This document shows positions 1 through 7,045 of a stretch of 16,406 nucleotides of DNA, one piece after another. Within the stretch, counting starts at the first letter, position 1. Every line of letters starts with the position of its first letter. A program made the position numbers and the translations under genes. Source of the stretch: Holophagae bacterium (GTDB taxonomy: Bacteria > Acidobacteriota > Thermoanaerobaculia > Thermoanaerobaculales > Sulfomarinibacteraceae); NCBI GenBank assembly GCA_030609785.1, contig JAUWTC010000006.1:1-16406 (forward strand), given 5' to 3'. The notes below the pieces were generated by a model that was given only the letters and a program-made list of their open reading frames with translations, searched no databases and was not told the origin of the DNA.

Positions 1-92
1 GACGTGGTGATGGCCGCGATCAGGCACAGCCCAACCCCGACAAGCGTAGTCCGCCGAAGCCTGGATGCAATGAAGTGCCTGCGAGCGATCAT
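1..92 (-). CDS. N-terminal fragment of an unidentified membrane or exported protein
   Basis: Thirty codons are visible before the window ends. The frame opens with ATG at 92-90 and reads MIARRHFIASRLRRTT, followed by a hydrophobic run (LVGVGLCLIAAI). That is an arginine-rich n-region followed by a membrane helix or signal peptide, so the protein is probably exported or membrane-anchored. A GGAGG lies on the minus strand at 98-94, but only one base separates it from the ATG, which is closer than usual. No other start codon in this frame lies near, so the start is plausible but not secure. The gene is read in the same direction as the kinase at 403-3054 but is separated from it by 310 bases and a long inverted repeat. 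Too little is present to name a family. Confidence 0.45.
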   Translation of the reverse strand, partial: MIARRHFIASRLRRTTLVGVGLCLIAAITT

Positions 93-402
93 GCCTCCAT
101 GATGACAGAGGTTCGAGAGGTTCCAGGTCAGCTCTTCCAGCCTTTTCGGGAGGGGGGTAGGGCGAGGATGTCCGCAATCGGAGCGTCCTAGGAGGTTGTA
201 TTGCATAGAATCACGGTGCCTTTCGGGCGGCGCGAAGCCCCATCTTCGTTGGATTTTCGACCCGTACTCAGAGTACTGCGACGAAAACCCGCCTCAATGG
301 GCCCTTCGCGGCGCTCCGAAATCCTCTCTCGCTCTATGCAATACAGCCTCCAAGCTGTCTCGATCAACTTCCCGACCTCCCAAAACCTGGCACGACTTCT
401 CG
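93..402. other. Intergenic gap dominated by an inverted repeat
   Basis: This gap lies between the kinase stop and the start of the leftward gene at 92. About half of it is the inverted repeat at 191-351. The rest (93-190 and 352-402) shows no clear promoter, terminator T-tract or RNA gene. Frames crossing it on either strand are extensions of shadows over the kinase gene and lack a ribosome-binding site, so I call no gene here. Confidence 0.6.
191..351. repeat. Imperfect inverted repeat of about 160 nt (MITE-like or structured RNA)
   Basis: The left arm starts at 191 with GGAGGTTGTATTGCATAGA. The reverse complement of the right arm starts at 351 with GGAGGCTGTATTGCATAGA, so 18 of the outer 19 bases match. 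Moving inward, the arms again share TTTCGG, GCG-CGCGAAG, CCAT and GG-TTTTCG in the same order, and they meet in a perfect GTACTC-A-GAGTAC palindrome at 264-276. With two or three small gaps, roughly 70% of the ~80 positions per arm pair by hand alignment. A stem this long could be a miniature transposable element, a REPIN-like unit or a structured 3' element of the kinase transcript. No target-site duplication is evident, and the window has no transposase. Confidence 0.75.
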
Positions 403-3054
403 TCACGGACGCGAGAGGAACAGCTTCTGATCGGTCGAGGTCCGCACACCGAACACTGTCAGCGAAGCGATGAGTACGACGAGAATCGCTGTCGGCGCGA
501 AGTACCAGTCGGTTGGATTGAGGGTCACCATCGTGAACAAGAACACCTCGGAAACGAAGGCGAATGTCACGAAGGCGAGGAGACCGTGTCGGCCCGCGAG
601 GTAGGCGAAGGCGGTCGCCGGAATTCCCGCCATCACGATCCTGTCGAGGAATTCCTGCCCGGTCGTGTACCCCCCGAACATGAACAGGAAAATGGCGACC
701 CAGAGCAGCACTATCGCACCACGCTTGAACCGGCCGAGCATCCATCGCATTACGACGTAGGTCAGCAGGAAGCCGAGGGTGGAGCCGACGGAGACTACAG
801 GGAGTCGAAGGGTGATCGCGAGGGACGAGGCCGTTGTAAGCGGGGTTTCGCCTCCGACCAACGCCCAGATCGGCAAAATGCATCCCCGGACACCGCGCGC
901 CCAAAACCAAATGCCGAACAGGGCGACCTGCAGTGCAACCACGGCGAGGCCCACCAACACGTCACGCCCCACCGCAGGGTCGGAGACACGACCCGCGAAC
1001 ATCCGGCTCCACGAAACCAGCAAGCTCGGGTGCAACTTGCGGATAAACGGCTCGATGGCGACGTAGAGCAGCCAGGTCATCAGCGCCCGCGTGGCAGCGT
1101 AGGCGACCGATGAGAAAAACCCGCGTACCTCTTCTTCTGCGCTGAGCGGGTGGTGCGATCCAATCACCTGGCTTGAGAAACACAGCACGAACGCAACGAT
1201 GGCAAGCCTCGTTGCGCCACGCCGATCCCACCGCCCGGCCCGAATATTGAGCACTGCGATCAACGCACCACCAACAAAGAACGCAAAAAAGACCAGGCTC
1301 AACCAATCCTGCGAGCGGGTCGGCCGCTCGTCGCCGCCGGTCAGCGATGCCTCATCGATTCGTACCCAGGTCGGTCGATCGCCCGCAAAGGTCACGACGA
1401 TCTCCCGCGAGATTCCCTTCCCTCGGCGGTCGCCAACCCGCCAGGCGACCGTTGAAGTGCCCGGCATCGGCGAAATCCCCGACCACTCGAACCGCTCAAC
1501 CTGCGACGGATCCAGTCCTGCCGCTTCAATGATCGTAATGAGGACATCGTCCTCGCTCCGGGCTGAGGTCCGCGGAATAGAACCGGGCGCCACCCTCAGC
1601 TCGAGCAGCGCGCCGCGAGGTCCGAGCCGAACGAAGGCCATTCCCGCTTCGCTCAGCGGCGGGTCTTCGGGAGTCACCAGATTCCCGACATTGAGACCCG
1701 GGAGCGAACCATGCCACGGGGCCATGGGGATGGGGCTCACGCGGTACCAAAAACGAAGTGCCGGGCGCACCTCCGACCGCAACAATGCCTGCCGCTCAGT
1801 CGTTGGGGAGGACCAGAGGCGCGATGCAATGTGCCAATCGATGTCGAACCCCCACGCTGAGTCGACTCCCTTGATCTCGTAACCGACGTCAGCAAGAAGA
1901 ACATCGGCCCGATGTGCGAGGACCTCGGGCGCCAGGACACCGCCGACAGCATCGAAGAAAGATGGCCTTCCGAAAACCAACAAGGACACAGCAACGCCAA
2001 AAAACACGATTGCAGTTAACTGGAAAGCCCGGGTCGGCGTCAGGGTGCCCCGTCGACCCGACGCTGCGACCAGCTCCGGCGACGGCATTTCACCGGCCTT
2101 GAGCATCGCAGCAAGCGGGTCGCCGCCCGGGAGCGCTGCCATCACCGCCAACACACTCGCCGGCCGGTCCTCCGGATCCAATGCGAGACAGTGCATGATC
2201 GCGCGCTCCACCGTCGGGTCCATGTCTTCGACCAGATCCGACGGGCTCGTCGGGGGAGTCGATGACGAATGCCGTTCCTTCAACTCCACGAGCGCGGTCA
2301 CATCATGCGCCCGTTTGCCGGTAAAGAGCTCGTAGAGCACCAGGCCGAGGGCGTAAATATCCGTCTGTCTGGTCGCATCGGCACCGCGAAGCTGCTCCGG
2401 GGCCATATAGGCTGGTGTGCCGGCCATGGCGTCCCGGCCGCCGCCGAGATCGTCAATCGCGCCGGCTAACCCGAAGTCGGCGACCCGAGCCCGTCCCCGT
2501 CCATCGATCATCACATTGGCGGGCTTGAGGTCACGGTGAACGACGCCAAGTTCGTGGGCAGCGGCAACCCCGGCACAGATCTCGCGAGCGAGCTCAATCG
2601 CCTTGTCCTTCGCCAATCTGCCGATTCGGCGAAGCAGCGAGGCGAGGTCCTCGCCGTCGATGAACTCCATGCTCAGAAACGGTCGCCCGTCCGCATCGCC
2701 GATGTCGTAGACGCGGCATACGTTTGGGTGGGCAACCTGGCGCGCGAGGCGAACCTCGTTGCGCAGACGTTCGAGCCGCACAGGGTCGCCGGCTAACCCG
2801 ACCGGCAAAAACTTGAGCGCGACTGACGTGCCAAGTTCGAGGTCGTCGGCACGGAAGACGTCGCCCATGCCACCGCTGCCGAGGTGGCCGACGATGCGAA
2901 AGCGCCCGGCGATTATCTGCCCAGGGGAAAACTCGCCGCCGTCGGCCAACGTGCCAACCGACCGACCATCTGGATCGGCGTCCGACGAACTCGTAATCGA
3001 CATGGTCGGCGCCTCGTCTTGCGGCGCCGGCCCATCTTCGTTGTCCCGGGACAT
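403..3054 (-). CDS. Membrane-anchored eukaryotic-like Ser/Thr protein kinase (PknB type)
   Basis: This is a receptor-like kinase of 883 residues, which should phosphorylate Ser/Thr on target proteins in response to an envelope signal. The Hanks-type domain spans about residues 50-310: glycine loop GSGGMG (59-64), catalytic Lys81 in VALK, catalytic loop HRDLKPAN (Asp175), DFG (Asp193-Gly195) and APE (218-220), so all core residues are intact. A membrane helix follows at about 344-362, then about 220 residues of unknown fold, then some eight or nine further helices from about residue 585 to the end. Kinases with this kind of membrane tail (the stretch near AIEPFIRKLHPSLL) are, as I recall, typical of Acidobacteriota. 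The frame is open to an ATG at 3096, but I chose the ATG at 3054. Neither has a Shine-Dalgarno, but an extended -10 (TGGTATCAT) ends six bases before 3054, which would exclude the upstream start. The gene stands alone, 172 bases from the glycosyltransferase. Confidence 0.93.
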   Translation of the reverse strand: MSRDNEDGPAPQDEAPTMSITSSSDADPDGRSVGTLADGGEFSPGQIIAGRFRIVGHLGSGGMGDVFRADDLELGTSVALKFLPVGLAGDPVRLERLRNEVRLARQVAHPNVCRVYDIGDADGRPFLSMEFIDGEDLASLLRRIGRLAKDKAIELAREICAGVAAAHELGVVHRDLKPANVMIDGRGRARVADFGLAGAIDDLGGGRDAMAGTPAYMAPEQLRGADATRQTDIYALGLVLYELFTGKRAHDVTALVELKERHSSSTPPTSPSDLVEDMDPTVERAIMHCLALDPEDRPASVLAVMAALPGGDPLAAMLKAGEMPSPELVAASGRRGTLTPTRAFQLTAIVFFGVAVSLLVFGRPSFFDAVGGVLAPEVLAHRADVLLADVGYEIKGVDSAWGFDIDWHIASRLWSSPTTERQALLRSEVRPALRFWYRVSPIPMAPWHGSLPGLNVGNLVTPEDPPLSEAGMAFVRLGPRGALLELRVAPGSIPRTSARSEDDVLITIIEAAGLDPSQVERFEWSGISPMPGTSTVAWRVGDRRGKGISREIVVTFAGDRPTWVRIDEASLTGGDERPTRSQDWLSLVFFAFFVGGALIAVLNIRAGRWDRRGATRLAIVAFVLCFSSQVIGSHHPLSAEEEVRGFFSSVAYAATRALMTWLLYVAIEPFIRKLHPSLLVSWSRMFAGRVSDPAVGRDVLVGLAVVALQVALFGIWFWARGVRGCILPIWALVGGETPLTTASSLAITLRLPVVSVGSTLGFLLTYVVMRWMLGRFKRGAIVLLWVAIFLFMFGGYTTGQEFLDRIVMAGIPATAFAYLAGRHGLLAFVTFAFVSEVFLFTMVTLNPTDWYFAPTAILVVLIASLTVFGVRTSTDQKLFLSRP

Positions 3055-3060
3055 GGTGCG

Positions 3061-3084
3061 ATGATACCATTTTTTTCTGGTACC
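3061..3084 (-). promoter_or_regulatory. Extended -10 promoter, possibly leaderless, with overlapping palindrome
   Basis: On the minus strand the sequence reads TGGTATCAT followed by CGCACC and the kinase ATG. TATCAT (3066-3061) matches the sigma-70 -10 consensus at five of six bases and is preceded by the TGN extension. Six bases then separate it from the A of ATG at 3054, which would be +1, implying a leaderless mRNA. No good -35 is present (TCAGGG at 17-bp spacing). An imperfect palindrome, GATACCA (3063-3069) with TGGTACC (3078-3084), overlaps the -10 and could be an operator. Motif-based only. Confidence 0.4.
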
Positions 3085-3180
3085 CCTGACCCGCACTCAC
3101 CTGTAAACCCTGTTGTCTTTTCATCCGTGCATCCGCACCAGGCACGCGCCAATTTGAGGGTTTGGGCGCTCTTGGATTTT

Positions 3181-3217
3181 GGCACGGGCGGGCACGGGGA
3201 CCCGCCCCTACAGTGCC
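3181..3217. repeat. GC-rich REP-like hairpin
   Basis: GGGCGGG (3186-3192) pairs with CCCGCCC (3201-3207) around an 8-base loop. Outside it, GGCAC (3181-3185) pairs with GTGCC (3213-3217) across an asymmetric bulge, giving 12 pairs in all. It begins 10 bases after the glycosyltransferase stop on the minus strand but has no U-tract on that strand, so it is not a standard intrinsic terminator. Palindromes of this kind (GTAGGGGCGGGT...CCCGCCC) recur between genes in many environmental bacteria, which suggests a dispersed repeat that may protect mRNA 3' ends. Confidence 0.55.
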
Positions 3218-3226
3218 GGTTTTCCC

Positions 3227-4432
3227 TCAGGCTTTTGCCTTGCCCAGCCTGCCCACAGCGCCACCAGCAACCTCAACCGCCTCCCTGATCTGCTCCGCGA
3301 CCCTCTCAGGCCTGTAGCTTCTATCCCAAGCCTCGCGACCAAGGGCTGCCAGGGTTTCCCGGTCATCCCGGTCGGCGAGGAGCTCAATCAGCGCACTGAC
3401 CCACTGATCCGCATCCTCGGCCTGCCGTATCGCCCGTTGACCGGCACAGTCCAACCCCGCCGCCGTCCAAGGATGGGCCACAACAGGCAGGCCGGCTGCC
3501 CAGGCCTCCAATACTTTCATAGGAACCCCTGAACCGGAGGCCATCGGTGCAATCGCCAGCCAGCTCCGAGCCAGGAAGGGCCCGAGATCCGGAACATCCT
3601 CGTGAATTTCCACACCCGGCACTCCAGCCAAGGCTCGGATGGCGCCCGCAGGTCGAGCACCGGCCAGGACCCACCGAGCGTCAGGGACCGCCGACCTCAA
3701 AACGGGCCAAACCTCCGCCCCGAACCATCGGGCCGCCTCGACCGTCGGCCGGTAGCCCAAATTGCCCGACAGCAGGACCGTCGGCGCCGAGGCCGGGTTC
3801 CGAGCCGAACCGGTCCTCTTCCCGGACACGGGAATCGCCCGGCCTCTGCCCTCCGGCACACCGAGCGCCTCAACATCCCGTTCGGCCACTGCAGCGGTCA
3901 GGGCCGCCCGTGAAGCCAACTGCCGCTCACGGCGGCGGCACCGGGAAGCTTCAAGGCGGACGAACGGCCGGAGCACAGCATTGAAAGTGCCGGCCGCCCG
4001 ACTGAAGTGCAAGCCCATGGCATCGATTGCGTCGAAGAGGATCGGAGTTCCAGGTGCCTCCCGCTCGATCAATTCTGCCGCCCAGGCGCAACGGACCATC
4101 TGGATAATAACGAGATCGGGTGGCTCCGTCCGAATGGCGTTGAGGACCGCCGCCTTCGCAGCGCGGGTCGCATACAGGCCCTCCTGAAGGGGAAGAAAAC
4201 CGAAACCGGACCCCGTCAACGTCGCACCCGCCCGGCCGAGTTTCGAGTCCTTGTACGTCACGAACCGGACCTGATCGAGATCCGGGCCCTGGGCAGACTC
4301 GGCCGTTTCCGGTCGCGGACACACGCAAACTAGCCGGTGATCCCCGAGGGCCTTCAGCCACTCCACCGTGCGCACCTGCTGGCCCCTCCACGCCGGAAGG
4401 GGAAACCGCGTCGTGACCAGGAGGATCCTCAT
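3227..4432 (-). CDS. Glycosyltransferase family 4 (GT-B fold)
   Basis: This 401-residue protein should transfer a sugar from a nucleotide-sugar donor to a growing polysaccharide or lipid-linked acceptor at the inner face of the membrane. The N-terminus (MRILLVTTRFPLPAWRGQQ) has the strand and glycine loop typical of the GT-B acceptor domain. The C-terminal donor domain begins at about residue 215 with LLSGNLGYRPT and carries SGSGVPMKVLEAWAAGLPVV (299-318), the GT4 signature in which the Glu of VLEA contacts the donor. It resembles the exosortase-associated GT4 enzymes that begin MRIL..T.R.P.P, though that is only a resemblance. The ATG at 4432 lies three bases after the stop of the aminotransferase gene, with no separate Shine-Dalgarno, so the two are probably translationally coupled. 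Donor and acceptor cannot be told from the sequence. Confidence 0.88.
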   Translation of the reverse strand: MRILLVTTRFPLPAWRGQQVRTVEWLKALGDHRLVCVCPRPETAESAQGPDLDQVRFVTYKDSKLGRAGATLTGSGFGFLPLQEGLYATRAAKAAVLNAIRTEPPDLVIIQMVRCAWAAELIEREAPGTPILFDAIDAMGLHFSRAAGTFNAVLRPFVRLEASRCRRRERQLASRAALTAAVAERDVEALGVPEGRGRAIPVSGKRTGSARNPASAPTVLLSGNLGYRPTVEAARWFGAEVWPVLRSAVPDARWVLAGARPAGAIRALAGVPGVEIHEDVPDLGPFLARSWLAIAPMASGSGVPMKVLEAWAAGLPVVAHPWTAAGLDCAGQRAIRQAEDADQWVSALIELLADRDDRETLAALGREAWDRSYRPERVAEQIREAVEVAGGAVGRLGKAKA

Positions 4433-4435
4433 CGA

Positions 4436-5542
4436 CTACCGATAAAAGGTCGCGATCCCCTCGACGACCTCACACAGTTCGTCATCACTCAACTCGCCGA
4501 AGACCGGCAGGGCCAGGACTTCACGGCTGGCCTGTTCGGAGATCGGCAGTTGACCCTCTCGGTAACCCAACTCGGCAAAACACGGTTGCAGGTGCAGACT
4601 CAATGGGTAGTAAACCCCACAGCCGATGCCTCTCTCGTTTAGATGCGCCCTGAGCTCGTCTCGCCGGGGAGCACGGATGACGTACTGGTTGAAGGTGTGG
4701 CCGCGGCCCTCGAGGGCCTCCGGCAGTTCCACGGTGTCGCTGAGACCGGCGTTGGCGAACAGCTCGGAATAACGAGCCGCATGGCGCCTGCGGCCGTCAA
4801 TCCAGCCGGCGGCGTGTGGCATCTTGACCCTGAGGATTTCTGCCTGCAGGGCGTCAATGCGGAAATTCCCGCCGACCTTCGGGTGCAGATAAGGCCCGGA
4901 CTGGCCGTGCATTCGCAGCTCTCGCAGGTTCGCCGCAACCCCGGCATCGTTGGTCGTCACCAGGCCACCGTCGCCGAAACAACCCAGATTCTTCGACGGA
5001 AAGAAGGAGAAGGCGCCCATCAGGCCCATGCTTCCGACCTGTTGTCCCTTGAAATCGGCGCCCCATGCCTGGGCGCAGTCCTCGATCACCGGGATGTCAC
5101 CGGCAACCGCCATCAGGCCATCCATGTCGGCCGCCTGACCGAAAAGGTGGACCGGCATGATCGCCTTGGTCCGTGGAGAGATCGCCTCCCGGACCTGATC
5201 GATCGAAAGGCAGTAGTCCACCGGGTCGACGTCGACGAAAACCGGGGTCGCCCCCAATCTGTGCACGACGCCCGCCGAAGCAAAGAACGTGAAGGTCGGC
5301 ACAATCACTTCGTCACCGCGACCAATGCCGAGCGCCATCAAGGCGATCAGCAGGGCATCGGTTCCCGACGTCACACCGACGGTATGCTCGACTTCGAGGA
5401 CCTCGGCCGCCTCGGTTTCAAAATCGGCGACGGCTTGGCCGAGAATAAAGCGCTGCGACGAACACAGGTCGTCGATGACGGCGAGGATGTCGTCACGCAG
5501 TGGGACGTATTGCCGCGTCAGATCCAGAAGGGGGACAGCCAT
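4436..5542 (-). CDS. DegT/DnrJ/EryC1/StrS-family sugar aminotransferase
   Basis: This PLP enzyme of 368 residues converts a keto group on a nucleotide sugar to an amino group, usually with glutamate as donor. Visible motifs are GTDA (60-63) for the phosphate pocket, the PLP-contacting IEDCAQAWGA (153-162, Asp155) and the Schiff-base Lys184 in FFPSKNLGCFGDGG. Length and the MAVPLLDLTRQY start fit the family. The frame remains open to 5653, but the ATG at 5542 has a good GGAGG six bases upstream and matches the family's N-terminus, so the first 37 residues of the longer frame are rejected. It heads a two-gene unit with the glycosyltransferase and is divergent from ugd. That context fits making an amino sugar for a surface glycan. 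WbpE-like (3-keto uronic acid) and WecE-like (4-keto) roles both remain possible. Confidence 0.92.
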   Translation of the reverse strand: MAVPLLDLTRQYVPLRDDILAVIDDLCSSQRFILGQAVADFETEAAEVLEVEHTVGVTSGTDALLIALMALGIGRGDEVIVPTFTFFASAGVVHRLGATPVFVDVDPVDYCLSIDQVREAISPRTKAIMPVHLFGQAADMDGLMAVAGDIPVIEDCAQAWGADFKGQQVGSMGLMGAFSFFPSKNLGCFGDGGLVTTNDAGVAANLRELRMHGQSGPYLHPKVGGNFRIDALQAEILRVKMPHAAGWIDGRRRHAARYSELFANAGLSDTVELPEALEGRGHTFNQYVIRAPRRDELRAHLNERGIGCGVYYPLSLHLQPCFAELGYREGQLPISEQASREVLALPVFGELSDDELCEVVEGIATFYR

Positions 5543-5581
5543 TGGGAACCTCCATGCCCGCATTGCTTTCGGGGCGTCGGG

Positions 5582-5610
5582 AGCGTAGCCCGAAACGACC
5601 GCAAGCTCAA
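5582..5610 (-). promoter_or_regulatory. Candidate sigma-70 promoter for the aminotransferase-glycosyltransferase pair
   Basis: On the minus strand, TTGAGC (5610-5605, four of six to the -35 consensus) is followed after 17 bases by TACGCT (5587-5582), which keeps the key T, A and final T of the -10. Transcription would start near 5575, leaving a leader of about 33 nt that contains the GGAGG of the gene starting at 5542. The elements are weak singly, but spacing and position fit. Confidence 0.35.
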
Positions 5611-5617
5611 GTGGTTC

Positions 5618-5626
5618 TGGTAGAAT
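5618..5626 (+). promoter_or_regulatory. Candidate extended -10 promoter for ugd
   Basis: TGGTAGAAT has the TGN extension plus TAGAAT, five of six to the -10 consensus. No convincing -35 lies 17 bases upstream (ACCGCA). The predicted start near 5633 gives a leader of about 45 nt ending in a GGAGG six bases before the ugd ATG. It lies beside the opposing promoter candidate at 5582-5610, so the two directions may compete. Confidence 0.35.
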
Positions 5627-5677
5627 CCCGGCTCGTCGGACGCGGTTTGACACGCGCCCAGGCTCCGGAGGACAGAA

Positions 5678-7006
5678 ATGAACATCTGCGTTGTTGGAAC
5701 GGGCTACGTCGGACTGGTGACAGGCGCCTGTCTCGCTGATTTTGGCATGAACGTCACCTGCGTTGACAAGGACACGACCAAGATTGACAAGCTCCTTGGT
5801 GGGGAGATCCCGATTTACGAACCGGGACTTGACGCCATCGTCGCCAAGAACATCAAAGAGGGTCGCCTCCGCTTCACCACCGAGTTGGACTCGTCGATTC
5901 AGCAGGCACTTGCGATCTTCATCGCCGTCGGCACCCCTCCCAAAGACGACGGCTCGGCCGATCTATCGTATGTCGTTCAAGTGGCCGAGAGCATCGCCAG
6001 AAACCTCAACGGCTACAAGGTCATCGTCACCAAGTCGACCGTGCCGATCGGTACGGGCCAGATGATCGAGAAGATCCTTGGCGAACAGGTCGGATCGGAT
6101 CACCCCTTTTCGGTTGTCTCCAACCCCGAGTTCCTGCGCGAAGGCTCCGCCATCGGGGACTTCATGCGCCCGGACCGAGTCGTCATCGGCGCCCGGGACC
6201 AACAGGCGATCGCCATCATGAGGGACATTTACGCACCGCTCTACCTGATCGAAACGCCCTTTGTCATCACCAATGTCGAGACGTCGGAGTTGATCAAATA
6301 CGCTTCAAATGCCTTCCTCGCGACAAAGATCACCTTCATCAACGAGGTCGCACAGCTGTGCGAAAGATTGGGCGCCGACGTCCACCACGTCGCCAAGGGC
6401 ATGGGTTTGGACAACAGAATCGGCCCCAAGTTCCTGCATCCCGGTCCCGGCTACGGCGGTTCGTGCTTTCCCAAGGACACCCAGGCGCTGGCCGACATCG
6501 CACGCCGTGTGGATCTTCCCTTCGAGATCGTCGAGACCGTCATTCGCGTCAACGACCGGATCAAGGACAGCTCGATCGCCAAAGTTGAAGCAGCGCTGGA
6601 CGGCGGAATCCGAGGCAAGACCATCGCCGTGCTGGGTCTGAGCTTCAAGCCCGAGACCGATGACATGCGGGATTCTCCCGCCCTGCCGCTGGTCCACGCC
6701 CTGATTTCCGGTGGCGCCACCGTGAGGGCTTTCGACCCCGAAGCGATGGAAAACGCCAAGGGACTGCTGCCCGACTCGGTCGTCTACTGCGCCAACGCCT
6801 ACGAAACGGCAGATGGCGCCGACTGCCTCATCATCGCCACCGAGTGGAATCAGTTCCGGTCGCTTGACACCAACCGGCTCAAGACCCTGATGACCGCCCC
6901 GGTGATGGTCGACCTGAGAAACGTCTGCAACCCGGACCGGATGCGCGAAGCAGGCTTTGCCTACGACTCCGTCGGCCGATCGGCGACGAATTTGCCGAAA
7001 AGGTAA
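5678..7006 (+). CDS. ugd: UDP-glucose 6-dehydrogenase
   Basis: This 442-residue cytoplasmic enzyme oxidises UDP-glucose to UDP-glucuronate with two NAD+, supplying a precursor for capsule, exopolysaccharide or lipid-linked glycans. The order of parts is complete: N-terminal Rossmann domain with VGTGYVG (6-12), TKSTVPIGTG (118-127), NPEFLREG (149-156), central helical domain with SELIKYASNAFLA (203-215), nucleophile Cys263 in YGGSCFPKDTQAL, and the C-terminal UDP-binding domain with GLSFKPETDD (320-329). The GGSCFPKD form is typical of UDP-glucose dehydrogenases rather than UDP-ManNAc dehydrogenases, but UDP-GlcNAc dehydrogenase activity cannot be excluded. The ATG at 5678 has GGAGG six bases upstream. 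The gene is divergent from the sugar aminotransferase and is followed by 403 bases of repeats, so it is probably transcribed alone. Confidence 0.96.
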   Translation: MNICVVGTGYVGLVTGACLADFGMNVTCVDKDTTKIDKLLGGEIPIYEPGLDAIVAKNIKEGRLRFTTELDSSIQQALAIFIAVGTPPKDDGSADLSYVVQVAESIARNLNGYKVIVTKSTVPIGTGQMIEKILGEQVGSDHPFSVVSNPEFLREGSAIGDFMRPDRVVIGARDQQAIAIMRDIYAPLYLIETPFVITNVETSELIKYASNAFLATKITFINEVAQLCERLGADVHHVAKGMGLDNRIGPKFLHPGPGYGGSCFPKDTQALADIARRVDLPFEIVETVIRVNDRIKDSSIAKVEAALDGGIRGKTIAVLGLSFKPETDDMRDSPALPLVHALISGGATVRAFDPEAMENAKGLLPDSVVYCANAYETADGADCLIIATEWNQFRSLDTNRLKTLMTAPVMVDLRNVCNPDRMREAGFAYDSVGRSATNLPKR

Positions 7007-7008
7007 CG

Positions 7009-7045
7009 AACGTTCAACGTTCAACGTCCAACGTTCAACGTTGAA
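7009..7045. repeat. Five tandem copies of a 7-mer (AACGTTC) ending in a palindrome
   Basis: From 7009 the units read AACGTTC, AACGTTC, AACGTCC, AACGTTC, AACGTTG: five copies with two base changes. The last unit closes the perfect palindrome TTCAACGTTGAA (7034-7045), and TTCAACGTT (7013-7021) can also pair with AACGTTGAA (7037-7045). It starts three bases after the ugd stop. Read on the other strand it translates to runs such as NVERWTLNVER, a pattern I recall as a common spurious peptide in annotated environmental genomes, consistent with a widely dispersed repeat. Confidence 0.8.

Noticed and set aside
188..910. Minus-strand frame that runs from the kinase gene through the inverted repeat
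   Set aside because: It is a second frame over the kinase membrane region, Arg-rich and without domain likeness. The part inside the inverted repeat does not look like protein either.
196..1113. Long plus-strand frame opposite the kinase tail
   Set aside because: Its protein is rich in Arg, Glu, His and Gly with no fold or family likeness, it has no ribosome-binding site, and it lies antisense to well-supported kinase coding sequence.
3181..3217. Intrinsic terminator for the glycosyltransferase operon
   Set aside because: The hairpin is strong, but on the transcribed strand it is followed by GTGCCAAAATCC and not by a U-tract.
4643..5623. 326-residue plus-strand frame opposite the aminotransferase
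   Set aside because: The aminotransferase has all its PLP motifs in the other strand. This frame is a codon-bias shadow.
7009..7045. CRISPR array
   Set aside because: Seven-base units in direct contact with no spacers are a simple tandem repeat. No cas gene is present.
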